Positions 45,757-54,421 of a stretch of 64,000 nucleotides of DNA are shown here, piece by piece. The notes below the pieces were generated by a model. It saw only the letters and a program-made list of their open reading frames with translations, did not search any database and had not been told where the DNA came from. Position numbers and translations under genes: made by a program. The stretch comes from Anaerotignum sp. (lineage in GTDB: Bacteria; Bacillota; Clostridia; Lachnospirales; Anaerotignaceae), in the NCBI RefSeq assembly GCF_030625865.1, contig NZ_DAOUQB010000012.1, forward strand, positions 1-64,000, read 5' to 3'. The number at the start of each line of letters is the position of its first letter. Positions within the stretch are counted from its first letter, which is position 1.

Positions 45757-46932
45757 CTACTCAACATAATTTTTCATCACGATATTTAACAGAATCGGCG
45801 TAATAAACACCGTTGCAACAATAGCCAATATTAAGGCCGGAAAGACTTCTTGGGATACCATATGCAGAGAAAGTCCCTTTTGCGCAACCATTAAAGCAAC
45901 CTCACCTCTGGAAACCATACCCACCCCAACGCCTAAAGCCTGCTGTGTTGTCATTTTGCACAGTTTTGCTGCACCGCCACAACCAATTACTTTTGTCGCC
46001 GTTGCAATAATAAAAACTAACAAAACAAAAATCAAATCACTCTTATTTAGCCCTGTAACATTCGTATTGATCCCAATGCTTGCAAAAAAAACAGGGGAAA
46101 AGAAAAGAAAAGACGCAACAGAAATTTTATCGGTCACAAATTCTCTGGTTTTCGTAATATTGCAAAGTGTCAATCCGGCAAAATATGCACCCGTAATATC
46201 TGCTACGCCGAAATATTTTTCGGCAATATACGACATTAAAAAGCAAAATGCCAAAGACCAAACAACAACACGCTTACTTTTTCCGTGATGCTTATTCAGC
46301 ATTTTAAATGCATAATGCACAATCATTCCTACAATTGCCACAAATATGAAAAAGCCTCCAATTTTAGCCAAAACAACGAGTGGATGTCCGGAACCGCCCT
46401 CGCTCAAACCGGAAATAACTGACAATACGATAATCCCGATGACATCATCAATAATCGCTGCTCCAATAATTGTTGTACCAACCTTTGTTTTTATCTTGCC
46501 CATTTCAATGAGGGTTTCAACGGTAATACTAACAGATGTTGCAGAAAAAACAACACCCACAAATATGGTTCTGATCATATTCATGTAATTCATACCATCT
46601 TCATAAAAGAAGTAATATAGGCCACCACAAAGAAGAATAGGCAAAATTACACCTAAGGACGCAGCAAACAGTGAAACGCCTCCAGCTTTTTTCAATTCCT
46701 TTATATCTGTACCCAACCCTGCGCTAAACATCAGCATAATTACACCGATTTCCGAGGCAGTCATTAAAAAATCCGTTTCCTGAATGATCCCAAAGCCGCT
46801 TGGCCCAAGAATGACACCGGCTGCCAAGGCACCTAAAACCTGAGGTAAATTAATTCTCTCCGTCATTAAACCACAAATTTTAGTAGAGAATAGTATTAAC
46901 GCCAATACAAGTAAAAAACTATAAGACTCCAT
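45757..46932 (-). CDS. Cation:proton antiporter, CPA2 family
   Basis: A 391-residue membrane protein with about 12 hydrophobic segments, of the NapA/KefB type that exchanges sodium or potassium for protons. Features include LPQVLGALAAGVILGPSGFG, a paired acidic motif in IGAAIIDDVIGIIVLSVISG (Asp-Asp of electrogenic antiporters), ITGAYFAGLTLC and VGMVSRGEVALMVAQKGL. It ends at the membrane domain, with no TrkA-N/RCK regulatory part. I start at ATG 46932 (MESYSFLLVLAL) after AGAGATGAT; a start 11 codons earlier has no site. A dyad precedes it (see 46957-46993). Confidence 0.93.
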   Translation of the reverse strand: MESYSFLLVLALILFSTKICGLMTERINLPQVLGALAAGVILGPSGFGIIQETDFLMTASEIGVIMLMFSAGLGTDIKELKKAGGVSLFAASLGVILPILLCGGLYYFFYEDGMNYMNMIRTIFVGVVFSATSVSITVETLIEMGKIKTKVGTTIIGAAIIDDVIGIIVLSVISGLSEGGSGHPLVVLAKIGGFFIFVAIVGMIVHYAFKMLNKHHGKSKRVVVWSLAFCFLMSYIAEKYFGVADITGAYFAGLTLCNITKTREFVTDKISVASFLFFSPVFFASIGINTNVTGLNKSDLIFVLLVFIIATATKVIGCGGAAKLCKMTTQQALGVGVGMVSRGEVALMVAQKGLSLHMVSQEVFPALILAIVATVFITPILLNIVMKNYVE

Positions 46933-46956
46933 GTAATAATCATCTCTTTTCTTTGG

Positions 46957-46993
46957 TTTCATCAAATAAAACCAATTATTGGTTTTGGTGAAA
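46957..46993. promoter_or_regulatory. Inverted repeat upstream of the antiporter gene
   Basis: AAAACCAA-TTA-TTGGTTTT (46968-46986) is a perfect 8-bp inverted repeat, extended by TTTCATC on the left and GGTGAAA on the right. It ends 25 bases before the antiporter start and may be an operator or leader hairpin. Confidence 0.45.
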
Positions 46994-47450
46994 TTATAAA
47001 CTTTGATTTTTCTTTTTTCAAGTAATTTTAATGAGATCCAAATAAAGATGTCTGCTCATAAAAACGCAACATTAAGTTTTTTTTGTTATTTTAATTCTTT
47101 TTTAATGGTAATAACTATAAATTTTGGTGCTTTTTTAAATCAATTTTGTCTTTTACTTTCTTTTGTTTCAATGTTTTAATCAAAATACATTTATATTTCC
47201 ATATATTCATCGATTTATACAAAATTAAAATATCTGAGTTTGATTAATTTTTTCTAATTTATTACAAACAAATTAAAAAAACTATAGAAATCACTGTTTT
47301 CCAACAAATAAATTACTATATAAGCTGTCATGCTTTGCAAAAATTAATTTCAAAAATAATCTAAAACATCGTTTCCATGTTTATTCCTAAGGAAATTCAG
47401 GGTTCTGCCTTCTTAACTATTACTTATATGCTGGTAAATTTAAAATGACA

Positions 47451-47489
47451 ATAAAAAACTCCTCTTATTGATTTTCAATAAAAGGAGTT
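47451..47489 (-). terminator. Terminator after the ferredoxin-type gene
   Basis: AACTCCTTTTATTG pairs with CAATAAGAGGAGTT on the minus strand (one G-U) and is followed by TTTTATTG. It starts 9 bases past the stop. Confidence 0.88.
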
Positions 47490-47497
47490 GCTTTTGA

Positions 47498-48190
47498 TTA
47501 TTCAACAATTTCACCTTGTGTAGAAATTGTTACTACCTGCCAAGGAAGAAACTTTCCGCTATTTTGCAGCGCAGTTTTCACTGCCATTTCGATTCCCCCG
47601 CAGCATGGAACCTGCATTCTTACAACGGTCACACTTTTGATTTCATTTAACATAATAATTTGCTGAAGTTTTTGGGCATACTCTACCATATCCAGTTTTG
47701 GACAGCCGATGAGGGTTATTTTATTTTTCATAAATTTATTATGAAAATCTCCATAGGCATAAGCAGAACAATCTGCAGCGATTAATAAATTTGCACCTTC
47801 ATAATATGGTGCCTGCGTGGGTGCCAATTGAATTTGAACAGGCCATTGTCTAAGCTGAGATTTTGCAGTTTCTCCCTTAGGCTGTTGGATTTTCACTGCT
47901 TGCGTTTCCAGCGCTCGGGGCTGACTGCCTGGGCAGCCGCATGAATGCGCCTTCTCCTCCATATTTTTCTTAACCGCTTCCTCATCATAGGGCAATGCTT
48001 CTCTCTCTACAAATTGGATAGCCCCCGTAGGGCAAGTGGGCAAGCAATCCCCCAGGCCATCACAGTAATCATCTCGAATCAGTTTCGCTTTTCCTTCAAC
48101 CATAGCTATGGCACCCTCATGGCACGCCGTAGCGCATAATCCGCATCCATTACATTTATCTTGATTTATTTCAATAATTCTTCTTTTCAT
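47498..48190 (-). CDS. 4Fe-4S dicluster ferredoxin-type protein with C-terminal extension
   Basis: A 230-residue cytoplasmic iron-sulfur protein. The N-terminal 60 residues hold two 4Fe-4S motifs, CNGCGLCATACHEGA and CDGLGDCLPTCPTGA (the second is CxxxxxCxxxC-like). A linker has CGCPGSQPRALE. The C-terminal part (about 120-230) has LLIAADCSAYAYGDFHNKF, ITLIGCPKLDMVEYAQKL and MQVPCCGGIEMAV, Cys-rich and hydrolase-free, probably another metal- or electron-binding domain. I start at ATG 48190 after GGGGGTAGAG; the longer frame runs into the divergent promoter. It is divergent from the Crp/Fnr gene and shares a palindrome with it, so it is probably its target. Confidence 0.85.
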   Translation of the reverse strand: MKRRIIEINQDKCNGCGLCATACHEGAIAMVEGKAKLIRDDYCDGLGDCLPTCPTGAIQFVEREALPYDEEAVKKNMEEKAHSCGCPGSQPRALETQAVKIQQPKGETAKSQLRQWPVQIQLAPTQAPYYEGANLLIAADCSAYAYGDFHNKFMKNKITLIGCPKLDMVEYAQKLQQIIMLNEIKSVTVVRMQVPCCGGIEMAVKTALQNSGKFLPWQVVTISTQGEIVE

Positions 48191-48285
48191 CTTCTCTACC
48201 CCCAATATATTTTTAATTTGTTTTCTGTTTTTATTTTCTTCTTGTCTTTCTGAATAAAGAATACTATAATAAGCATAAAAATTCT

Positions 48286-48299
48286 GTTGTAAATACAAC
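48286..48299. promoter_or_regulatory. Palindrome in the ferredoxin/Crp-Fnr divergent promoter
   Basis: GTTGTA-AA-TACAAC is a near-perfect 14-base dyad. It overlaps the -35 element (TTTACA) of a minus-strand promoter TTTACA-16-TATTAT and ends just before the ribosome binding site of the Crp/Fnr gene. It is the natural candidate for that regulator's site. Confidence 0.55.
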
Positions 48300-48314
48300 A
48301 AAAAGGTGGTTTTT

Positions 48315-48986
48315 ATGAATTACTTTTCTATATTAAAAAAATCTCCTCTCTTTTCAGGCATAGAAATCAATGATATTCAGTCTATGCTTGGCTGCCTTGA
48401 CGCCGTAGAAAAAAAATATTCTAAAAATGAAATAATTCTTCGACAGGGCGAAACTATTGACTATATGGGGCTTGTTTTATCAGGTTGCGTGCATATTGTA
48501 AAGGATGATTTTTGGGGCAATCGAACCATACTAAGTGATATCACCCCTTCTCAAATGTTTGGGGAATCCTTCGCCTGTACGATTCAAGAGGACTTAACCG
48601 TCAGCGCTCTTGCCGTAGAGGCAACTACTGTTTTATTTTTGGATATCAAGCGAATATTAAACACCTGCTCCTCCGCCTGTGTATTTCATACCCGTTTGAT
48701 TCGGAATTTGCTTTCTGTTTTGGCAGAAAAAAATTTAATGTTAACGGGAAAAATCGAACATATAACAAAAAGAACAACCCGAGAAAAATTACTTTCTTAT
48801 CTTTCCGCTGAATCTTTAAAAGCAAGTTCTTCCACGTTTCAAATTCCTTTTAACCGTCAGCAGCTGGCTGAATATTTAGCGGTGGATCGCAGTGCCATGT
48901 CACAAGAGCTTTCTAGGCTGCAAAATGAGGATTATTTAACGTATCACAAAAATACATTCCGTTTAAAAAATAATTTTACGCAATAA
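48315..48986 (+). CDS. Crp/Fnr-family transcriptional regulator
   Basis: The 223-residue protein has an N-terminal cyclic-nucleotide-like beta roll (about 12-130: KNEIILRQGETIDYMGLVLSGCVHIVKDDFWGNRTILSDITPSQMFGESFAC). A dimer helix follows, then a winged helix with the recognition segment FNRQQLAEYLAVDRSAMSQELSRLQNE (about 178-205). There is no N-terminal FNR-type cysteine cluster. Two or three scattered Cys (CTIQ, CSSACVF) might respond to redox. GGTGG precedes ATG 48315. It probably controls the divergent ferredoxin-type gene. Confidence 0.92.
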   Translation: MNYFSILKKSPLFSGIEINDIQSMLGCLDAVEKKYSKNEIILRQGETIDYMGLVLSGCVHIVKDDFWGNRTILSDITPSQMFGESFACTIQEDLTVSALAVEATTVLFLDIKRILNTCSSACVFHTRLIRNLLSVLAEKNLMLTGKIEHITKRTTREKLLSYLSAESLKASSSTFQIPFNRQQLAEYLAVDRSAMSQELSRLQNEDYLTYHKNTFRLKNNFTQ

Positions 48987-49125
48987 AAATTAGTATTGCT
49001 CTTTATAAAAATGCACATCGAATTCCAAAGAAACTCATTCCAATATGTTCCTACATAATTAGGATTGACTGTGTAATAATATTAGTGCAACACAAAAACA
49101 CAGTTATTTCAAGGAGGTAATTAAA

Positions 49126-49350
49126 ATGAGTGGATCTTCTAACAGCACAAGCAACAAAATGAACGTACCTGAAGCTAGAGCAGCTATGGAACAGTTCAAA
49201 TATGAAGTAGCAAATGAAATCGGCGTACCTTTGAAAAAGGGCTACAACGGCGACTTAACATCCGCACAGAACGGTTACGTTGGCGGCTATATGGTTAAAA
49301 AAATGATCGAAGCTCAGGAAAGAGCAATGGCAGGCAAAACTCAGGGCTAA
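49126..49350 (+). CDS. Small acid-soluble spore protein, alpha/beta type
   Basis: A 74-residue spore DNA-binding protein. After a Ser/Asn-rich start it has the family core EARAAMEQFKYEVANEIGVPL and NGDLTSAQNGYVGGYMVKKMIEAQERAM, matching the FKYEVANE..G (GPR cleavage) and GxVGGxMVKKMI blocks closely. It is made in the forespore to protect DNA. A strong AAGGAGG ribosome binding site fits high expression. It is monocistronic, with a terminator at 49437. Confidence 0.97.
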   Translation: MSGSSNSTSNKMNVPEARAAMEQFKYEVANEIGVPLKKGYNGDLTSAQNGYVGGYMVKKMIEAQERAMAGKTQG

Positions 49351-49679
49351 TGAAACGCTCATGTTTCGCTGACTTAATTACAATTGGATAGAATAAGCGA
49401 TTGGATTGTCTCTCAAATCATTTGTATGAGGCAAAAGAAGAGCCTGAAGTAAACTTACTTCAGGCTCTTCTTCATGATTTTCAAAAACACTTTAATTCCA
49501 GACTCCCAGTAAATAAATTTATAAAAATAATGAATCAATTCCAACCAACACGCTTAACAGTTCTTTCGATTGTGCATATAATAAAGTACCGGATTACATA
49601 AAAATATAATGCAAAAATTTTATGTAAAACTCCCCTTTTACCGCAATCACAAAACCATAACAATTGACCAAGGCACCCC
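49351..49679. other. Region between the SASP gene and the LysE-type gene
   Basis: It holds the terminator at 49437 and otherwise about 200 AT-rich bases with no supported gene. A 66-codon ORF crossing the terminator was rejected. Confidence 0.55.
49437..49475 (+). terminator. Terminator after the SASP gene
   Basis: GAAGAGCCTGAAGTAA pairs perfectly with TTACTTCAGGCTCTTC, a 16-bp stem with a 2-base loop, followed by TTCATGATTTT. Confidence 0.85.
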
Positions 49680-50261
49680 CTATAAAAACAACGAAACTGC
49701 ACAATAAATTAAAAGTAAAGACATCACCATATTGATTACCTTTGCATGACGAGAAAACAATCGCCTGAACACAGAACCAAATACAGCCCAACAAAGATTA
49801 AAAAAACAACCGATTGAAGCCAACAACACAGCAAAGCCAAGAAGCTTTATTGGACTATCATGAAAATAGGGTAATATGTAAGATTCCATGGAAACCATCC
49901 CATAAATATAAATTTTGGGGTTAATAAACTGTAACAGCAAGCCAGACAAAAACCCATTTTTGACTTGCTTTTCTCCAATTTCTCCTGTTCTTTTCCATGT
50001 ATTATATGCCAAATAAAGCATATATGCCGCTCCAAGCATAAGCATAGGCGTTTTAATAAGAGGCATTAACGCATTTAATACACTGCTTAACACAGTACAA
50101 ATGATCATGACCGACGAAAAGCCTACCCAAATCCCCAAATTGAAAGGATAAGATTTTTTCAGTCCCACTCGTCCCGCATTTGACATAGACATAATATTGT
50201 TGGGTCCCGGCGTAGCTGTGGTGATTACCGCATACGTCAAAAAATTAATCCAATGAAACAT
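49680..50261 (-). CDS. LysE/RhtB-family amino-acid exporter
   Basis: A 193-residue membrane protein with five to six hydrophobic segments. It has the family start FLTYAVITTATPGPNNIMSMSNAGRVGLKKSYPFNLGIWVGF, where the TPGPN motif is typical of LysE/RhtB exporters. Later LLQFINPKIYIYGMV is the second conserved block. I start at ATG 50261 after GGGAGG; the frame is open for 56 more codons upstream without a site. Possible substrates are lysine, threonine or homoserine. No lysine riboswitch stands before it. Confidence 0.9.
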   Translation of the reverse strand: MFHWINFLTYAVITTATPGPNNIMSMSNAGRVGLKKSYPFNLGIWVGFSSVMIICTVLSSVLNALMPLIKTPMLMLGAAYMLYLAYNTWKRTGEIGEKQVKNGFLSGLLLQFINPKIYIYGMVSMESYILPYFHDSPIKLLGFAVLLASIGCFFNLCWAVFGSVFRRLFSRHAKVINMVMSLLLIYCAVSLFL

Positions 50262-50516
50262 AAACAGTACCTCCCAATTTTTATCTTTTGTATATTCACC
50301 AAATTTAGATTTCAACAGAATATCAACTTTTTTTGGTGAAACTTCTGTATTCAATTTATTTAGTATCTTTAAATTTTTTACATTGTACTTGAACAAATAC
50401 ATAATGTCAATATAATCTTTCTTTTTCATGGTTCAAAAAATCCAGAAATTTTAACCGTTTTTTCTGATTTCTTTTAACTTATAGATACTTTAGAAACACT
50501 TTTCGGGGGGAGACCT

Positions 50517-51653
50517 ATGAAAGCTGGAATTACAGAAATTAATTTATTGGGGATTATATTGTTTGTTGTCATGATTTTTGATGGCAAACTATCAGGTCGC
50601 GGACTGAATAATAATCGTTCTTTATATAAAGTGGTGATTTTCTTTTTAATCTCCTTGATAGCAGGTATCCTTTTTAATTTTACAGGGAACATGACCTCAC
50701 AAGCTACTTACTATGTTCATTTTTTTATCACCATTGCTTTTCTTCTTTTTTCATCAATAAGTGGTTATTTTTGGCTTATTTTTATTTGCCATGAACTCCG
50801 TCAGGATATACCATGCAGTCTTTCCATCCGAATTCTATCATCCATGCCGATTGTTTTTTTGTCTGTAATGGTTCTCTGCTCACCTTTTACGCATTGGATC
50901 ATCTATGTTAATGAAAAAAATCGGAACACCCAAAGTGATTTGTTTTTTTTGCAAAATATTATTGTTTATGGGTATATCTTCACGGGTGCAATTGCCTCCT
51001 TTATTCAGTTTAGAAAAGACTTTGACTTAGAAAAACAAAAAAACTCCATGCATCTGTTTATTTACTCTCTTCTACCTTTATTCGGAAAAGGAATAGAGAC
51101 TATATTTCCAAAAATTCATGTTGCTACCACTACTATAATCATTTCCATTGTGATGTTTTTTCTGGGTAGTATGAAAAAAGAAATTCAGTTAGATTCTTTG
51201 ACACAGTTGAATAATCGCAGGCAATTTGAACAATATTTGCAAAGAATCACAAAATCTTCAAACCAGAAAAAAATTTTTTTAATCTTCTTTGATATTAATA
51301 ACTTTAAAAAAATAAATGATACTTTTGGTCATATGGAAGGCGACAAAGCCCTGATTATTGTTGCACAAGTCCTAAAAGACATTTTTTCCAATACAAAAGC
51401 ATTTCTTTCCAGATATGGCGGAGACGAATTTGCTGTAATATTGGCAAAGGAAGAAGGTGAAGTTCTGCCTTACCTTCAAAAAATTGATGTCTCTCTGGTT
51501 GAAATTTCTGGGAATTTACCATATACCCTCTCCTTAAGTGTAGGTTATTCCATCTACGGTGAGGAAGACGCAACATCAATTGAAACATTTGTGCAGGCAG
51601 CCGATAAAAAAATGTACTGCGATAAAGAAGAAAAAAAGAAAACCCAATGCTAG
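50517..51653 (+). CDS. Membrane diguanylate cyclase (GGDEF)
   Basis: The 378-residue protein has seven hydrophobic segments in the first 215 residues, a likely membrane sensor region. A GGDEF domain follows with FFDINNFKKINDTFGHMEGDKALI and the active site SRYGGDEFAVIL near residue 300. It should make cyclic di-GMP from two GTP. The I-site RxxD before GGDEF is replaced (NTKAF), so product inhibition at that site is unlikely. GGGGGGAG precedes the ATG. It is monocistronic with a strong terminator at 51715. Confidence 0.93.
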   Translation: MKAGITEINLLGIILFVVMIFDGKLSGRGLNNNRSLYKVVIFFLISLIAGILFNFTGNMTSQATYYVHFFITIAFLLFSSISGYFWLIFICHELRQDIPCSLSIRILSSMPIVFLSVMVLCSPFTHWIIYVNEKNRNTQSDLFFLQNIIVYGYIFTGAIASFIQFRKDFDLEKQKNSMHLFIYSLLPLFGKGIETIFPKIHVATTTIIISIVMFFLGSMKKEIQLDSLTQLNNRRQFEQYLQRITKSSNQKKIFLIFFDINNFKKINDTFGHMEGDKALIIVAQVLKDIFSNTKAFLSRYGGDEFAVILAKEEGEVLPYLQKIDVSLVEISGNLPYTLSLSVGYSIYGEEDATSIETFVQAADKKMYCDKEEKKKTQC

Positions 51654-51714
51654 AACACCTTCACAAATTTAGACCTCTTAATTTATTTAGATTCTCCATG
51701 GGATTTTTTAAAAA

Positions 51715-51760
51715 AAGAACACCCAATAATACCTTATGGTATCTTGGATGTTCTTTTTTT
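51715..51760 (+). terminator. Terminator after the GGDEF gene
   Basis: AAGAACACCCAATAATACC pairs with GGTATCTTGGATGTTCTT and is followed by seven T residues, 62 bases past the stop. Confidence 0.92.
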
Positions 51761-51813
51761 ACCGAAATATGATAAAATACATTTTAAAACCGAGGATTTT
51801 CTATGGCCTCTAT

Positions 51814-52977
51814 TTAACACCAAAGCTTCATCATGCGCTGAAGCATCATATGTACACTTGCCTTTTCCACAGATTCAGAAGCAATTAAATCCGTTCTGCC
51901 TGCTTCCTTACCGTCCAAAATATAGATCAATTCACCAACCTTGGAGCCTTGGGCGATAGGCGCCTTAACAATAGGTAATATTTCCTGTTTTGTTTCCCAC
52001 TCTCCCTTACTCTCCTTACTCATCAGTACAGAAATTTCATCTTTCACAACAGCATTTATGCTTTCCTTCATTCCTTTTTCCACAGGAATCATACCCATAT
52101 CCTGACCAACAGGATAGCCTTTCTCTACAGTATAGTTTGCAAAGCCATAATCAAATAGCTTCATCACCTCTTGAAAGCGAATTTTATAATCAGGGGCTGC
52201 CATAACTACGCCAATTAAGCCCAAGTCATTTCGCTCCGCTGTACCCGACAAACAATACAGAGCCTTGCCTGTAGAACCTGTTTTTAACCCCGTTGCACCT
52301 TCATACCATTTAATTAGCTTGTTGGTATTGGTTAAGCCAAACTCCGACTCGCCTTTTTTTGTTTTGTGAGTGATGGTATCCATCCAAGTGGTTGTATATT
52401 CTTGGATTTCCGGGAAGTTCTTCATCAACTCTCGACTCATCAAAGCAATGTCGTACGCACTGGAAACATGACCATCTGCATCCAAACCACAGGCATTTAT
52501 AAAATTGGTGTCCTCCATGCCCAATTCCTTTGCTCTTTCATTCATTTTTTCAACAAATGCTTCTTCGCTTCCGGCAACAAACTCCGACATGGCCACCGCC
52601 GCATCATTGGCCGATGCAATGGCAATACACTTGGTCATATCCGCCGCCGTCTGCGTTTCTCCCGGCTCTAAAAACACCTGAGAACCACCCATTGCCGCTG
52701 CATGATCGCTGACCTGTACCGTATCTGTCCATTCAAACTTACCATCTGCCTGAGCCTCGTAAATCAGTAATAAAGTCATTACTTTCGTTACACTGGCAAG
52801 GGGCATTTGCTCATGGCTGTTTTTTTCAAATATTACAGTACCCGTGGACTGATCCATTAAAACAGCGCTTTTTGACTGTAGTTCTAAACCGCCGCTGCCG
52901 CCTTCCTCCGCACAAACAGAAAAGGGCGCCAGGAAACAGAAGAATGCTGTCACTGCCGCCAATATCCTTTTTTTCAT
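51814..52977 (-). CDS. D-alanyl-D-alanine carboxypeptidase (DacF/PBP5-type)
   Basis: A low-molecular-weight penicillin-binding protein that trims the terminal D-Ala of peptidoglycan stem peptides. The 387-residue protein has a signal peptide to about VCAEE (residue 23), then the catalytic SVTK (62-65), SAN (122-124) and KTG (232-234) triad. The C-terminal third is a PBP5-type beta domain ending in an amphipathic stretch (VHMMLQRMMKLWC) that may attach to the membrane. The RBS is weak (GGGGAGGAACGTGC before ATG). A DacF role in spore cortex would fit but is unproven. Confidence 0.95.
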   Translation of the reverse strand: MKKRILAAVTAFFCFLAPFSVCAEEGGSGGLELQSKSAVLMDQSTGTVIFEKNSHEQMPLASVTKVMTLLLIYEAQADGKFEWTDTVQVSDHAAAMGGSQVFLEPGETQTAADMTKCIAIASANDAAVAMSEFVAGSEEAFVEKMNERAKELGMEDTNFINACGLDADGHVSSAYDIALMSRELMKNFPEIQEYTTTWMDTITHKTKKGESEFGLTNTNKLIKWYEGATGLKTGSTGKALYCLSGTAERNDLGLIGVVMAAPDYKIRFQEVMKLFDYGFANYTVEKGYPVGQDMGMIPVEKGMKESINAVVKDEISVLMSKESKGEWETKQEILPIVKAPIAQGSKVGELIYILDGKEAGRTDLIASESVEKASVHMMLQRMMKLWC

Positions 52978-53040
52978 GCACGTTCCTCCCCAAAGACTAT
53001 ATTCCTTATTAGTTTATGTCCTCATGGGGATGGATATACC

Positions 53041-53739
53041 CTATCTTGGTTTTTCTATAATTGAGAAAACTTTTTTTGATAGCTGTAAAAAATCAATGCC
53101 CACGTCACAGTCGTATGCCAAAATGTTTACACCGGCTTCCTTTGCCTTTACCAAAGCCTCTGAAAAGGCGGCATCCCGCTCCCAATGGGGATAAAAAACG
53201 TTCACACCTTTCATCTGGATGACAAATATAACATAAGCCTCAAAGCCCGCCTCAACTGCTTGAATTAATTCCAAAACATGTTTCCGCCCTCTTAATGTTG
53301 GGGCATCGGGAAATCTGCAAATTCCATCCTCCTCCAAAGTAGCCCCTTTGACTTCGATAAACCCTCGGCGTTCTCCCGCCTCAAAGTACAAATCAAAACG
53401 GGAATTGCCAAAAACAACTTCACGCCGTAAAACAGAAACCTCTCCAATTTCCCCAATTTTCCCCTCCGCCAAGGCATCGGCAACAACTTGATTTGGTGCC
53501 TGGGAATCTATATTTACTAACGTAGACCCCTTATAAACAGAAATCAAAGAGTATTTTGTTTTACGTTCAGGGTTTTGAGCAGGTTCTAAATAAACCTTAG
53601 CACCTTCTTGCAATAATTCCCTGCAACGCCCCGTATTTTTCACATGAACCTGCGTTTCTTTCCCTTCCAAAAGCACAAAACCTGAAAAACGATTCTCCCG
53701 ACGTAAAAAAACAGCTTCTCTTATATTTTCATAAATCAT
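53041..53739 (-). CDS. sfsA: DNA/RNA nuclease SfsA family protein
   Basis: A 232-residue SfsA protein. The N-terminal OB-like part reads RENRFSGFVLLEGKETQVHVKNTGRCRELLQEGAKVYLE. The nuclease-type core has FDLYFEAGERRGFIEVKGATLEEDGICRFPDAPTLRGRKHVLEL (restriction-endonuclease-like E-x-K with D upstream), and FVIQMKGVNVFYPHWERDAAFSEAL follows. The name comes from sugar-fermentation stimulation in E. coli; nuclease activity is reported for the family. It is transcribed on its own, divergent from nothing nearby. Confidence 0.94.
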   Translation of the reverse strand: MIYENIREAVFLRRENRFSGFVLLEGKETQVHVKNTGRCRELLQEGAKVYLEPAQNPERKTKYSLISVYKGSTLVNIDSQAPNQVVADALAEGKIGEIGEVSVLRREVVFGNSRFDLYFEAGERRGFIEVKGATLEEDGICRFPDAPTLRGRKHVLELIQAVEAGFEAYVIFVIQMKGVNVFYPHWERDAAFSEALVKAKEAGVNILAYDCDVGIDFLQLSKKVFSIIEKPR

Positions 53740-53862
53740 AATATAATCTCCATTTGAAAAGAACCCCCTGTCTTATAAAACATTCCCGGAATGCTAAATC
53801 ACCAATCCAAGCTAGAATCATAAAATGGAGTTCTTTGCTTTGTAACATGTATTTTTATGTAT

Positions 53863-53883
53863 AAGGAGGAAACCCTCCTTTTT
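53863..53883. terminator. Small hairpin after rubrerythrin
   Basis: AAGGAGG pairs with CCTCCTT, with TTT on the plus strand and only ATACAT on the minus strand. It lies 5 bases past the rubrerythrin stop, but the T run is on the wrong side, so function is uncertain. Confidence 0.35.
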
Positions 53884-53887
53884 AATA

Positions 53888-54421
53888 TTAATAATTCTCT
53901 GCCTTTCTTTCAAAATACCCCTGTGGATACATACATACATGGCATTTTTTGGGGGGCTCTTTGCCAACATAAACATAACCACAGTTTCTACAAACCCAGA
54001 CAGTGTTTTCGTCACCTTGAAAAACCTTTTTCTCCTGCAATAATTGCAGTAAGTCCTGATAACGTTCTTCGTGCTCCTTTTCCACCGTGGCGACGTTTTT
54101 AAAGAAAGCTGCAATCTCAGCAAAGCCTTCTTCTTTTGCAACTGCTTCCATTTCCTTATATATTTGTGTCCATTCTTCATGCTCGCCATAGGCACCGGCT
54201 TTCAGATTCTCCACTGTGTTACCTATGCCCTGAATAAAATTTAAAATTCGCTTTGCATGCTGCACCTCGTTGTCCGAGGTTTCCTGGAAAATGCTTTTAA
54301 TTTGCTCATAGCCTTCTTCATGCGCCTTTTCCGCATAAAGCCTATAACGGTTTGCCGCCATAGATTCCCCTGCAAAAGCAGAAATAAGATTTTGCTCTGT
54401 TTTACTACCCTTTAGCTCCAT
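53888..54421 (-). CDS. Rubrerythrin
   Basis: Rubrerythrin reduces hydrogen peroxide in anaerobes. The 177-residue protein has the di-iron four-helix bundle with two E-x2-H type motifs (AGESMAANRYRLYAEKA, SDNEVQHAKRI, and ATVEKEHEERYQ). The C-terminal rubredoxin domain reads WVCRNCGYVYVGKEPPKKCHVCMYPQGYF. The usual CPVCxHPQ is changed to CHVCMYPQ but the four Cys remain. GGAGGG lies before the ATG. No PerR box was recognised in the 170-base upstream gap. Confidence 0.96.
   Translation of the reverse strand: MELKGSKTEQNLISAFAGESMAANRYRLYAEKAHEEGYEQIKSIFQETSDNEVQHAKRILNFIQGIGNTVENLKAGAYGEHEEWTQIYKEMEAVAKEEGFAEIAAFFKNVATVEKEHEERYQDLLQLLQEKKVFQGDENTVWVCRNCGYVYVGKEPPKKCHVCMYPQGYFERKAENY

Larger units (their letters stand above)
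46933..47497. other. Very AT-rich intergenic region with dyad upstream of the antiporter
   Basis: No gene or known RNA seen. It carries the dyad at 46957-46993, and the ferredoxin terminator at its right end. I looked for a ydaO/c-di-AMP or other ion riboswitch and saw none. Confidence 0.5.

Noticed and set aside
46966-47456. c-di-AMP (ydaO) or other ion riboswitch before the antiporter
   Set aside because: I looked for the conserved GGG and purine blocks; the region is too AT-rich and lacks them.
49401-49601. 66-codon plus-strand ORF after the SASP gene
   Set aside because: Crosses the 16-bp terminator stem and lacks a ribosome binding site.
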